Numbered from the stretch's first letter, positions 7,720-16,697 are shown. The stretch is DNA of 22,352 nt from Chara braunii (GCA_003427395.1 BFEA01000019.1:4494632-4516983); one strand, 5' to 3'. Program-made: numbers and translations. The notes: a model not told the origin generated them from the sequence alone.

Positions 7720-8312
7720 CCCCTCTTTTTCTTTTTTTTTTTCACTTAATCCCCATTTTTTTAAGTGCCTGATGATTGCTGTCTATCGGAATTGTGGCGT
7801 TCTGCGAGGACGCTCTATGTCAGAATGTTTGTCCTTTAGATAAGCTGCACTGTGTCATCCCGCAAACCCTCTTGCAGTCGCTTCACCAGCCATATCTGAT
7901 CTTCTCTGCTTTCTCCGGTGCATTGCCTCTCACCAACCTTTCACGACCGTCCAAAATGCTTTCCGTCTTTTTGTCCTTCACTCTCCCTTTTCTCGCCCCC
8001 GGCCTGTGTATGTCCTCCCAATTTGGATAATCTTTTCTTTCGATTTGTTGCTTTACTGAAATACGTCCACGTCTTTTCATGTTGCGCTCACCATCTGTGC
8101 TCTGCTGTCGCTTGGTGATCATTCAGAACTGAATCTGAAGTCGTGTCCTCTTCTTCTCCTTTCTTCTTTTTCGTTTTTTTTTTTTTGAACTCTTCAGTGT
8201 GTTCATACCAGGCAAATGCAACTTTCCCCCNTTCACGTATATACTCCTCTACTCTCGTTTTGCTTCTGATGGACAGCTCAGGGCCAAGCTATTCTGTGAG
8301 GGATTGCTGTGA
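7719..8312. other. pyrimidine-rich intergenic DNA, nothing recognised
   Basis: The plus strand is C/T rich with several short T runs. One unresolved base is present at 8231. No gene was seen. Confidence 0.5.
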
Positions 8313-8460
8313 CAGATGTATCTGGCCTTCCTTTTGGCCACATACCCCTGAAAAACAACTACCCACAAGAAGAGTGTCAAATTGGGAATCACAAGAAGGT
8401 TATCAATAAAGGGTCTACACTGCAGATGTATCTGACCTTCCTTTTGGCCATATACCCCTG
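8313..8460 (+). repeat. 38-bp direct repeat, 110-bp period
   Basis: CAGATGTATCTGGCCTTCC followed by TTTTGGCCACATACCCCTG at 8313-8350 recurs at 8423-8460 with two changes. Confidence 0.9.
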
Positions 8461-9091
8461 TTGTAGGTAAGCATTTTTTTTTTTTTTCCTGTGATGTGCT
8501 AGGCGGGTCGCATGGGTTGGATATTTTATGCGATGGAATGGAAAAGGAGAAAAGCTGGAGGGAGCTTCGATTTTGTGAAAGAATGACAAGAAGAGAGAGA
8601 GAGGATAATCCACACAAAATCTGCACTTGGACACTTTTTGAACGCGGTGCATCCGAATCTTACCAGCATAACTATCCGTTAATTGTCCACGCATGCGTAT
8701 TCACTCAGAAATTCCAGCCCTTTTCTTTTTTTTTTTTCCAACCTTTAGGCTTTAATCATAGTTATATAATGTAGTAATAGTCCTTGTGTGCGTGCGTGAT
8801 TCAGAATTTCATAAGCAATCTGTGGTGATTGTGATAGGCATATTCTCCACTAGAGAACACTCTACATGCATTTGGCTGCTTTATGGACCCGATACGTATA
8901 AAATGTCGAACTTTTCTGAATGCATCTTGTTCAGAAAGCATCCAAAATGCATGTGGAGTGTTGTGCTGTGGAGTGAGGCCCATAGAATCATTGACTGATC
9001 AGTTTTTAGGGTTTTTGTAACGTTTAACAAGTTTTTATATTTTTGTGCATGGCAACAAGGCGACCAGAATGGCCCGGGACCACATGCCCGG
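8461..9091. other. intergenic DNA, nothing recognised
   Basis: AT-leaning sequence with short T runs (8477-8488, 8727-8738). No gene or RNA was supported. Confidence 0.5.
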
Positions 9092-9121
9092 CTGGGGCGA
9101 TATGAAACTCCGACGAAACAG
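9092..9121 (+). ncRNA. degraded hammerhead-ribozyme-like motif, copy A
   Basis: It reads CTGGGGCGATATGAAACT followed by CCGAC and GAAACAG. The 3' half of stem II (CCGAC) and the GAAAC box are intact. The 5' half, which aligns with CTGATGAGTCGG in the other copies, is damaged. It is continuous with the dispersed repeat that starts at 9122. As it stands it should not fold into an active core. Confidence 0.45.
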
Positions 9122-9206
9122 TTTGTCACAGCCCCTCGTTTGTTGTCCTCTTCTCTCTCTCTGCCTACGGTTTTACCGGGCAGTTCTGTTTGTGACGGTA
9201 TATACA
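9122..9206 (+). repeat. dispersed repeat body, copy A (left arm of inverted pair)
   Basis: The body reads TTTGTCACAGCCCCTCG, TCCTCTTCTCTCTC, GCCTACGG, ACCGGGCAGTTCTG and TTTGTGACGG, and then enters TA-rich DNA. The same modules recur at 9232-9292, 9297-9369 (minus), 15061-15125 and 17298-17350. Confidence 0.85.
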
Positions 9207-9231
9207 TACATATATATATATATACACACAT

Positions 9232-9294
9232 ACCTCTTCTCTCTCTCTCTGCTTATGGTTTACCGGGCAGTTCTGTTTGTGATGATATATATAT
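9232..9294 (+). repeat. dispersed repeat body, 5'-truncated copy
   Basis: It starts within the CTCTTCTCTCTC module and continues GCTTATGGTTTACCGGGCAG and TTCTGTTTGTGATG into a short TA tract ending near 9294. Confidence 0.85.
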
Positions 9295-9296
9295 CG

Positions 9297-9369
9297 TTAA
9301 ACAGAGCTGCCCGGTAAACCGAAAGCAGAGAGGGAGGGAGAAGAGGACAGCAAATGAGGGGCTGTGACA
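9297..9369 (-). repeat. dispersed repeat body, inverted copy (right arm)
   Basis: On the minus strand it reads GTCACAGCCCCTCATTTGC, TCCTCTTCTCC, GGTTTACCGGGCAG and CTCTGTTT. It faces 9122-9206, so the region can form a long hairpin. Homology to copy A begins at GTCACAG, just where the hammerhead motif would end. Confidence 0.85.
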
Positions 9370-9776
9370 TCGGCAATACCTGTGCCTCCCCTCAGGTCCC
9401 CTCCCCTTCGAACATCGGCAGCCTGCCTTCTTCGCTGACGTCAAACACTTCGTCACTCGGCTTCCCTGCGGCCAGCTACGGACGGCGCTGGTTACAGCCG
9501 TCACATCTGCTCCTTTGTTCTTGAAACATGACGACGGGGAAGGGGCAACCGCCTGTTGAGGCATCATCATAGAACGGACCAGCCTCAGGTCGGTCAGGGT
9601 TATTTAACTCTTGCGATTTCATCCTGATTCCAAATCTTTCAGGTCTGGTTATGTACTAGCAGATCTTGGGCGTAGGATTCAGCAACATGGGGCTTGGTAG
9701 CCGACAGAAGTGCGAAAGATTTTAACAACTGTGTAGCAGACAGAGCTGCAAAAGAATGTCGCACTGCTCATCGGAC
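9370..9776. other. intergenic DNA, nothing recognised
   Basis: Mixed composition. It contains a short imperfect duplication near 9698-9756 (GTAGCCGACAGAAGTGC against GTAGCAGACAGAGCTGC). No gene was supported. Confidence 0.5.
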
Positions 9777-10078
9777 AGATCTAGTGTCACTGCCTGTTGG
9801 ATGGCACTACGGTAGTCATACCACACCGCTTCTCTGCTGGCGGGATATTGCGCAATGCTGCAACCCCTTTGTTTGCTGGAGTTTTGTGCAGGGTATGGAC
9901 TCTAACAAGGGTACACAGTTGGGGCGTACCAGATCTAGTGTCACTGCCAGTTGGATTGTACTAGTCATACCACACCGCTTCTCTGTTGAGGGATATTGCA
10001 CAACGCCGCGACCCCTTCGTTTGCTGGAGTTTTGTGCAGGGTTTGACTCTAACAAGGGTACACAGTTGGGGTGTACCA
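9777..10078 (+). repeat. tandem duplication of a roughly 150-bp unit
   Basis: Two units begin AGATCTAGTGTCACTGCC at 9777 and 9931 and end GGTACACAGTTGGGGTGTACC. A frame crosses both copies, but small indels put each copy in a different frame, which argues against coding. Confidence 0.9.
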
Positions 10079-10394
10079 AACCATTCTGAAGTGGCTGAAT
10101 AGGGGGGTTTAATTTTTTTAACAGGTGCCTTTGAATTGAGCCTCTCCACCTGTACAGGCCCTGGATCAACCTGTGTCGAAAACCTGGTTGCCTTGTGGCG
10201 CTTAGCTGAAAAGCGGAGTCCTTTGAAGAATCTGGCGGCTTCAACCGCCAGCACTTCCCATCCTTTCTTTGAAATTGTTCCCGCGTAAGCTGCTGCCTGC
10301 CCCGTTGAAATGGTGGCTTGGACCGCCGCCGCCGCCACCACCACATAGTTTTTGTTTTTTGTTCCCTCTCCCCTTCCCCCCGCGGCTAAATAAA
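10079..10394. other. intergenic DNA with a short CCG/CCA tract
   Basis: A GCCGCCGCCGCCACCACCAC tract lies near 10323-10343. No gene or mobile signature was recognised. Confidence 0.5.
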
Positions 10395-10513
10395 ACAGGT
10401 CCTCGTGGTCCTTGCTCCATATCCATTCTGGAGACCATCAGTCAGTTCGGTTCCTTTTTGTCCCCCTCTCCCCAACACCCCNNNNNNNNNNNNNNNNNNN
10501 NNNNNNNNNNNNN

Positions 10514-10544
<31 letters not shown>

Positions 10545-10760
10545 TACCTCCCAAAAAGCAAAAAGAGGTCCTTATGGTCCTTTGGCTGCGTGCGTAATAG
10601 TCCATGTCCACTCTGGGGAGCACAAGTCCGTTTCTTCTTTTTCTTTTTTTTTTCCCTGAAAAAGGAGGTCCTTATGGTCCCGGACCTGTAATTGCCCGTA
10701 CCCATTCTGGGGAGCATCGGCCGGTCTTTTTTCTTTTTTTCCTTTTTTTTTCTTCAGAGA
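10395..10760 (+). repeat. three copies of a GGTCC..CCATTCTGGGGAG unit, interrupted by an assembly gap
   Basis: GGTCCTTATGGTCC, a variable stretch, and CCATTCTGGGGAGCA with a T-rich spacer occur near 10398, 10567 and 10666. Unknown bases fill 10482-10513, followed by a C31 run (10514-10544). The true number of units cannot be read. Confidence 0.8.
10482..10513. other. assembly gap (32 N)
   Basis: A run of unknown bases abutting a long C homopolymer; length and content are not known. Confidence 0.99.
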
Positions 10761-11103
10761 AAGGCTAATTCTTTTGAGCCAGACTATTTCAATCACCTGT
10801 CGCATGTGACAGGGAGGTCTTTCAGGTCTTTTCATATTAGCACAGTAGAATTACGAGGAGCCCATAGCAGCCAGCCCGTGTTCAAGCGTCGAGCGAGGGA
10901 ACATGTGGGGACTCCACCTGACCTGCAGGTGGCCGATACCAACCAGGGATCAGCTGGTAGCATCAGGACCGATTTTCTTCAATGGGCCAGTCGCCTAGCC
11001 TCCCCTCCGGTCCCCTTCCCGTACAAAAATCAGAATTGTCTGCCCAGTGCGGAGTGGGGGGACCAGCGGGCTGTCTGTAGGTGGGGCACACCAAGCATGC
11101 CCA
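10761..11103. other. intergenic DNA, nothing recognised
   Basis: Mixed composition ahead of the tRNA-like array. A minus-strand frame runs in from that array but has no family likeness. Confidence 0.5.
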
Positions 11104-11442
11104 GGAAGGTACATGAGACAAGTGAGGATTGAACCCATGGCCTCCGGAATGCCACTTCCGTGCCTTACCAACTGAGCCAGGCCGCTGGATCCTTTTCCAC
11201 CAGCGAAGTCATCAAGGAAGGTACATGAGGCCAATGAGGATTGAACCCATGACCTTCTGAATGCCCACTTCCATGCCTCGGCAACTGAACTAAGCGGCTG
11301 GATCCTTTTTCCACCAGCAAAGCCATCGAGGAAGGTACGTGAGGCCAGTGGGGATTGAACCCATGGCCTTCTGAATGCCCACTTCTGCGCCTTGTCAACT
11401 GAGCACAGGGGCTGGATGCTTTGCCACCAGCAAAGCCATCGA
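11104..11442 (-). repeat. tandem tRNA-like SINE-type repeats, three units of about 113 bp
   Basis: Units start at 11104, 11216 and 11330. Read on the minus strand, unit 1 gives TGGCTCAGTTGGT, matching a Pol III A box, and about 30 nt later GGGTTCAATCC, matching a B box. The units decay away from this. A roughly 40-nt non-tRNA tail (ending CATGTACCTTCC) follows each. Minus-strand frames such as GLAQLVRHGSG and GSIPAGF are the conceptual translations typical of tRNA-type heads, not proteins. Confidence 0.85.
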
Positions 11443-11863
11443 GGAAGGTACGTGAAGCCAGCGGGGATTGAGCCTGTGACCTCCTGAATGCCACTTGCAT
11501 GCCTTACGGCTCTTACCAACTGACCCAGGCCAGTGGATCCCTTCTTTTAGCCGCAAAGTCGTCAAGGTGCAGCAACACCCGCGCTGCCTTCCATTTGGCC
11601 GACGGAATCCTGATCGGCATCGGTTGTGCCACTCGCATGGAGGCTCGACCGTCCAGCTTGCCATTGGGGATTGAGCCCATGACCTCCTAGATGCCACTTC
11701 CATGCCTTACGGTCCTTAGCAACTGACCCAGGCCAGTGGATCCTTTCTTTTAGCAAAGTCGTCAAGGTGCAACAACACCCGCGCTGCCTTCCATTTGGCC
11801 GATGGAATCCTGATCGGCATCGATTGCGCCGCTCGCATGGAGGCTTGACCGTCCAGCTCAGAC
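11443..11863 (-). repeat. two tRNA-like units with a longer shared tail (about 200 bp)
   Basis: Units at about 11443-11664 and 11665-11863 each hold the tRNA-like head (minus strand, CTGGGTCAGTTG and GGGCTCAATCCCC) plus a shared segment. On the plus strand that segment reads GTCGTCAAGGTGCA, CCCGCGCTGCCTTCC and CTGATCGGCATCG. The tail differs from the three preceding units, so two unit types are joined. Confidence 0.8.
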
Positions 11864-11875
11864 CACCAGATCATT

Positions 11876-11989
11876 TCTGGACAATCTGGTGTACCCAAGA
11901 TAAATTCTGGACAATGTGGTGTACCCAAGATAAATTCTGGACAATGTGGTGTACCCAAGATAAATTCTGGACAATGTGGTGTACCCAAG
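11876..11989 (+). repeat. 30-bp minisatellite, 4 units
   Basis: The unit is TTCTGGACAATGTGGTGTAC then CCAAGATAAA. The first unit has one change and the last ends CCAAG. The length is a multiple of three, so frames stay open through it on both strands. Confidence 0.95.
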
Positions 11990-12665
11990 TCCCTCCTTAT
12001 GTGACCACTGAGTGATGTTTTAAAAGATATGTTGCACCCAACTCCCTCTTATGCGGTTGTTTGGTCTGTCGAACAAAGTAAGCCTAGGCCACTCCTTGAC
12101 TTCCACAGCCAAGCAACAAAAACTGTTCCGTCGAAACCCTTCCAGCTTTGGCGGGTTTAATTTTGACAGGCTCGCCAGATCACAAAGCGGTTGAGGACAC
12201 TGTGAGAACGGGAAAGCTTGCATGGGGAGTTTAGACGCACGACGAAATAAGGAATTTTCCCCTGTGGTCAGTGGGGCCATTTTCAACCAGAAGTATGAGG
12301 GCCAGCCAATTTTCTGCAACGCACTGGCAGGTGTGAGCATGACGAATGCTTCCTTTTTGGCGGGATGCACCACCCGGGACGCTTCTCCCCCTAAAAAACA
12401 AACATGCTGTCAAAGCAACAGTCACATCATGGACCCATTTTTCGCCTGGAAGCTTTTGAAGCAACACGCGGCAGTCGGATGCATCCTTTGAGACGCAGTG
12501 CCTTGACGGGGGGGCGTCGTATAACATTTTTGATCTCGGAGTTGCGGAACAGAAACCAAACTGACACTCGCGAGAATGGGAGCTAGGCTGAAGAAGAGTT
12601 GCTGTCTTTCATTGGAAAACAACAACAACAACAACAACAGAGGGTTTCATCATGACTCTCATGCA
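11990..12665. other. intergenic DNA, nothing firmly recognised
   Basis: A CAA trinucleotide tract lies at about 12620-12640. Several short frames exist, but none has a recognisable domain or splice context. Confidence 0.5.
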
Positions 12666-12718
12666 CAAGGAAGGTGTGTCGGCACAACTTTTGTCAAGGA
12701 AGGTGTGTCGGCACAACT
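12666..12718 (+). repeat. 29-bp direct repeat, 2 units
   Basis: CAAGGAAGGTGTGTCGGCAC followed by AACTTTTGT starts at 12666 and again at 12695. Confidence 0.95.
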
Positions 12719-13278
12719 GTGTCTCCATTCTTTTTTTGATTCTTTTAAAACGACAACTTTAGCGTTACTCGGACTTACTCCGTCTCATTTCCAGTTCCTC
12801 CTAGTGTTGCTATTTGCAAGTGGCAGCATGCTCGTCGTAGCTGTTCTGCTTGGCGTCAAGCAATATCGAGCCAGCCGTGCAGACGTGGCATGCCGACCAA
12901 CTCCAAACATGCTCTCATGAACATTGGCGGGTACGCCGCCGGGTAGGCAGGCTAGAAGAAGTCATCTGATATTTTCTTGCTTTTACAATTTCGCGCAACG
13001 AGGGGATACTCCCACAGGGACGTGATGACCATAAACCACCACAAGTACACGGCCCCAGCCTTGCAGTCCAATACTTGTCGCCCCAAGAAAACGAGGCCGA
13101 AACATGGAATGGTAAACGCTATGCCAGCCGTTGATACATCCGATCGGTGGGCGCTTTTTTTCTCCTTTCGCGCCTCCAGAATTTGAGGCGTCTGGCCTCG
13201 TTTCTGTGATGCAGAATCCGAAGAGTAGAGATCAAGATCAGCGACCTTTCAATGCTGGTCCTGCATGAGTGTGCTACA
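12719..13278. other. intergenic DNA with one hydrophobic frame
   Basis: A plus-strand frame near 12790-12920 encodes a hydrophobic stretch (FLLVLLFASGSMLVVAVLLG) that could span a membrane. It lacks a credible start, partner exon or family likeness, so no gene is called. Confidence 0.5.
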
Positions 13279-13361
13279 TGCCAGAAGAGAGCTTGTGAAA
13301 GTAAGTAGACAATGGATCCGCGAGTGAGCAATTACTGTAGACAATGGATCCGCGAGTGAGC
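13279..13361 (+). repeat. GCCAGAAGAGAGC repeat, copy 1 with internal duplication
   Basis: GCCAGAAGAGAGCTTGTGAA then AGTAAGTAGACAATGG is followed by a second copy of GACAATGGATCCGCGAGTG. It is related to 13562-13759. Confidence 0.85.
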
Positions 13362-13561
13362 TCATGTAGAAGCACCCACCGCTGGATCTGTTATCTTAGC
13401 GGAAATTCTCTTAAAAATTAAAATTGGGAACTTAAGCTTGTGATATCAAGAATCGCTATCTGTGCAAGCATTTTACGATTCAATAGTACTTCGTGACTTT
13501 TTAATGAAAAAATCAACTTATTATAGGACAAATCCTGTTCTCGTACTGCAGCAAGTACTTT

Positions 13562-13759
13562 GTAGTACATTACACTAACCTACATGATGGTAGAGGCCAC
13601 TTGCCAGAAGAGAGCTTGTGAAAGTAAGTAGACAACTTGAATGGATCAGCGAGTGAGCAATTAGTGTAGTATATTACACTAACGTACATGATGGTAGAGG
13701 CCACTTGGCAGAAGAGAGCTTGTGAAAGTGAGTAGACAATGGAACCGCGAGTGAGCAAC
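13562..13759 (+). repeat. tandem pair of about 104-bp units
   Basis: The units begin TGTAGTACATTACACTAAC at 13562 and TGTAGTATATTACACTAAC at 13665. Both contain GTAGAGGCCACTTG, AGAAGAGAGCTTGTGAAAGT and GCGAGTGAGCAA. Confidence 0.9.
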
Positions 13760-14616
13760 TTTAATCGCGGTCATCTTGGCCCGAGGGGCGACTACGTATA
13801 ACACTCACTATTTCTTTTCTTCGAGCCTGAAGCGGACACTAAGGTAGAGTCCTTGGTATGTGCGAAGTTGCAAGCCAACAAAATACTTCCCGTTATAAAT
13901 GTGTGCACAGTATCCGACCAATTTATGCAAAATACGTTACCAAATTTTCCAAATTTACTAACAGAGATTCTACATTACGAAATTTTCCAACTCTTTCCTA
14001 CTCTGGCGAGCCGCACGCGAACGTTTTTTTTTAACAGAAGCATCTACAAATGGACCTTTCCATCAGGTGGCCATGTACTGGAGCTTTAAATTCCAAAAAT
14101 TGGACAGGGCTGCATTTTTAGGGTCACATTGGAGAGACCCGCTCTACCCAAATGTACATCGGGTGGCCCTTTTGTCAGCAGCCTGTGGAGCCGCGGGAGG
14201 ACCCTTTTTGAGCCCACCTCCAGAGGAGGTCTCAAATTACCTTTTTTTTATGTTTTTTCTTTCTCTACGAGGTATTTCAAGAAATTTGTGCATGAGCAAA
14301 ACGTCCGTGCGTGTTAATTCAGCGTTGGAAAAGAAGAAGAAGAAAAAAGTCTATATATTTTTGGGTGTAAGAAGTGTGACTATGTGCAGTTCCTGTGTCC
14401 TTGGTGGACAGAGTCTACCCATGGGACCACACGAGTCGAACATTGTCCTATGTACCAAACGCCTCTCAAATATTTGCGACTTCAAGTGAAATTAGGTCCC
14501 CGAGGGAGTATGCGCTGAGAGGATGGACCAACCGAAGATTGTCGGCAATCAGCGGGAAACCAAAGTTGTAATGAAATTGAATCTGAAATATTTCAGGTCG
14601 AGATCGAGTTAATAAT
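13760..14616. other. intergenic DNA, nothing recognised
   Basis: Mixed sequence without a supported gene; short purine and T runs only. Confidence 0.5.
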
Positions 14617-14692
14617 CGCCTTCCCTCCAGGTCGAAATTAAGTTGATTATTTGGTCTGGAATCGTCGGTTATCTCGACCTGGAGGGAAGGCG
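14617..14692. repeat. perfect 19-bp inverted repeat, 38-nt loop
   Basis: CGCCTTCCCTCCAGGTCGA at 14617-14635 is exactly complementary to TCGACCTGGAGGGAAGGCG at 14674-14692. An extra CAGGTCGAGAT just upstream (near 14594) can also pair with ATCTCGACCTG in the right arm, giving an alternative fold. Confidence 0.9.
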
Positions 14693-14728
14693 TGCTCCCT
14701 CAGCAACAGCAGGCGAATGGGAGGATGT

Positions 14729-14729
<1 letters not shown>

Positions 14730-14779
<50 letters not shown>

Positions 14780-14789
14780 CGCGCGCGCG
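14730..14789. repeat. CT microsatellite running into CG repeats
   Basis: About 24 CT units, then TTG and a GCGCGCGCGCG tract. Confidence 0.98.
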
Positions 14790-14999
14790 TGTGGGCACGC
14801 CCTTGACCGAAATCCCTGGCACCCAAAAAAAAGAAAAAGCAAATGTAGCGTAGGCTTGGAGTTCTACCGCCTCTGATTTGGTGCTGCAGAGTCCATCAGT
14901 ATCATGTGGTACAGGCATTGAGTCCAACGGCAGAGTATGCTTCGATGTGAGAGTGGTTATCCATTGTGTTCATCGTCATTATCTCGGAGTTGTTAGCTG

Positions 15000-15036
<37 letters not shown>
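15000..15036. repeat. TG microsatellite abutting hammerhead-like motif B
   Basis: About 18 TG units end directly at TGATGAGTCGG, so the microsatellite joins the motif within its first core residues. Confidence 0.97.
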
Positions 15037-15037
<1 letters not shown>

Positions 15038-15063
15038 TGAGTCGGTGAACTCCAACGAAACAG
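15035..15063 (+). ncRNA. hammerhead-ribozyme-like motif, copy B
   Basis: TGATGA is followed by GTCGG, loop TGAACT, CCAAC and GAAACAG. The core boxes are present except that the first C of CTGATGA is G from the TG tract. Stem II pairs GUCGG with CCAAC with one C-A mismatch. The dispersed repeat body follows at 15061. Confidence 0.5.
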
Positions 15064-15125
15064 TTTGCTGTCCTCTTCTCCCTCTTGGCCTACGGTTGAC
15101 CGGGCGGTTCTGTCTGACGATATAT
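15061..15125 (+). repeat. dispersed repeat body, copy B
   Basis: CAGTTTGCTGTCCTCTTC, GGCCTACGGTTGACCGGGCG and GTTCTGTCTGACG lead into a short TA tract. Compared with copy A, 17 nt between two GTTTG motifs are missing, as expected for a deletion between short direct repeats. Confidence 0.85.
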
Positions 15126-16018
15126 ATAGATGTGTCTAAGTATTTATCTGTTTATAACATTCTTAAACGATGCGTGAGTATCTTGTGATATGCATTTGAG
15201 GCACTACGAGACTGTTGGGCCCAAGCTGGGCATCGAGAACAGGGTTGTGGGCACCTGTTTTGTTTTTACCACTTTGGTTTGTCTTTATTTTGTTGGACGT
15301 AGCCGGCAGTTTTGCACTCCCTTTTTGTTTTGCGTGCACACTGGTGTGTGTGTCGCTCGCTCTGTCGTCTTTTTTTTTTTTTTTTGCATGCGCACTGGTA
15401 TGAGTTTTGCGATCTTTTGTTCTGTTGTACCAAGACATATGAAATGTAAGGATCTAACTTCGTTCCAATATGAGCACACACCTGGGTGATGTGGGTGAGA
15501 CGAGTACATGTTTCGGTCTTTTCGTTTGTGCCCGCAGCTATATACGTAAGGTTGGCAGTTGGTGTTTTTTTTTGCTCTGCTGTTTTGTGCGTTCGTTGTC
15601 ATGGAAGCAGGCGTGGCGCTTTATCTTTTTGCCCTCTGTTTGTATTCCAATTGACGAATACGAGTTGTTGAACAACAAGTGCAAACCTGGCTTTGTTTTT
15701 TTTTTCCCCTTTTTTTTTCTTTTTTTCTTTGTTTTTTGCACCCCTTCGCGACGTCTTTTAAAATTGGAGCGTCACAGAAAACGATAAACATGGGCCCGCA
15801 CGTGCATGTGCGCAAAATGATAATAATAATAATAAAAAAGAATCAAATGGATGAAAGGAAGGTACACCGTACACTTTTTTTTTGATTTTTTCTTTTTTAT
15901 TTCCGAAGGCCGGTTGTAGGTGGTAGGAGTGGGGACTATCCATGGTGCAGTCAGTCTGGGGTAAACAGGTCGTCGTATCTCGCTAACGTCATGCCCCTAT
16001 ATACCCACACAACTCCTT
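15126..16018. other. intergenic DNA with many T-rich runs
   Basis: T runs at 15370-15385, 15566-15573 and 15698-15735 and a short ATA trinucleotide tract near 15822-15834. No supported gene or RNA. Confidence 0.5.
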
Positions 16019-16134
16019 GAGGACTCGCCGTAGAGTACATTTGTAACTGTTAAGTGGACAGGTCATGAGACTCAGTTCAAATTGTCGTGGAATCAAATGA
16101 GTAGAATGATATCAGGCCGTGCCCCTTTTTTTTT
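16019..16134 (+). repeat. tRNA-like SINE, copy 1, with T9 tail
   Basis: It aligns with 16417-16535 from GACTCGCCGTAGAGTACAT through GGTCATGAG, GGAATCAAATGAGTAG and ATATCAGG to a terminal T run. The head has weak A-box likeness and CAGTTCAAATTG sits at the B-box place. Confidence 0.6.
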
Positions 16135-16416
16135 GGGTAGTACAATTAGGTAATATAAAAATATATATTTAAAAAACGAAAAATTAAAAACAATAACATA
16201 TGTCTTCATTCTAAGATATATGAAACTTGGATTTTAAGTATATCTAACACATTTTGATAGAAAATCAATCTATGGTTCACATTCAGTATTAAGTATGAAT
16301 TATTGATAGGACATATGTCAATTTCCTAACATTATAGTATTTATAGCATAATCGAATATAGAATTCTAGGAGTTTATGTTACTTAAACAAAAAAGAACCC
16401 CGAGAAAGAAAACGTT
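16135..16416. other. strongly AT-rich island between two SINE copies
   Basis: Markedly richer in A and T than its surroundings, with ACATATGTC motifs near 16198 and 16312. No open frame or RNA signature. Confidence 0.7.
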
Positions 16417-16535
16417 GCGGATTAGCCGTTGAGCACACTTTTTAAGCTGTGACTGTAAGTCTCCGGGTCATGAGTTTGAATGGCGGTGGAATCAAATGAG
16501 TAGTCTAATATCAGGGGTTACCTTTTTTTTTTTTT
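16417..16535 (+). repeat. tRNA-like SINE, copy 2, with T13 tail
   Basis: GGATTAGCCGTTGAGCAC resembles a tRNA 5' half with A box; GGTCATGAGTTTGAATGG lies where the B box is expected. It shares GGAATCAAATGAGTAG and ATATCAGG with copy 1 and ends in a T run followed by a G-rich stretch to about 16575. Confidence 0.65.
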
Positions 16536-16668
16536 GCTGGGGGGGGGGAGGAAGGGGGAGGGGGGGAGGGAGGGACTTCAAAAAAGGAAAAAATACTGTG
16601 CAAGCAGACTCCATGTTTGCCTGTGGTTTTCTATTTTTAGCCCCGACAGATGTATGATGTTCAGACTC

Positions 16669-16697
16669 CTGATGAGTCGGTGAAACTCCAACGGAAC
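16669..16697 (+). ncRNA. hammerhead-ribozyme-like motif, copy C
   Basis: The full CTGATGA box (16669-16675) is followed by GTCGG, loop TGAAACT and CCAAC. The GAAAC box has decayed to GGAAC. Stem II carries the same C-A mismatch as copy B. A diverged form of the repeat body follows (GACCCTCGTGTGGTGC, then CTCTGCCTAC). Confidence 0.5.

Noticed and set aside
10995-11765. Minus-strand frames of 60-174 codons with repeated GSG and LASRTFLDGF segments
   Set aside because: They are translations of tandem tRNA-like units with A- and B-box matches; period and content follow the repeat, not a protein.
12576-12920. Plus-strand frame with a hydrophobic segment resembling a membrane span
   Set aside because: It begins in a CAA repeat region and runs across a 29-bp duplication, with no credible start or partner exon.
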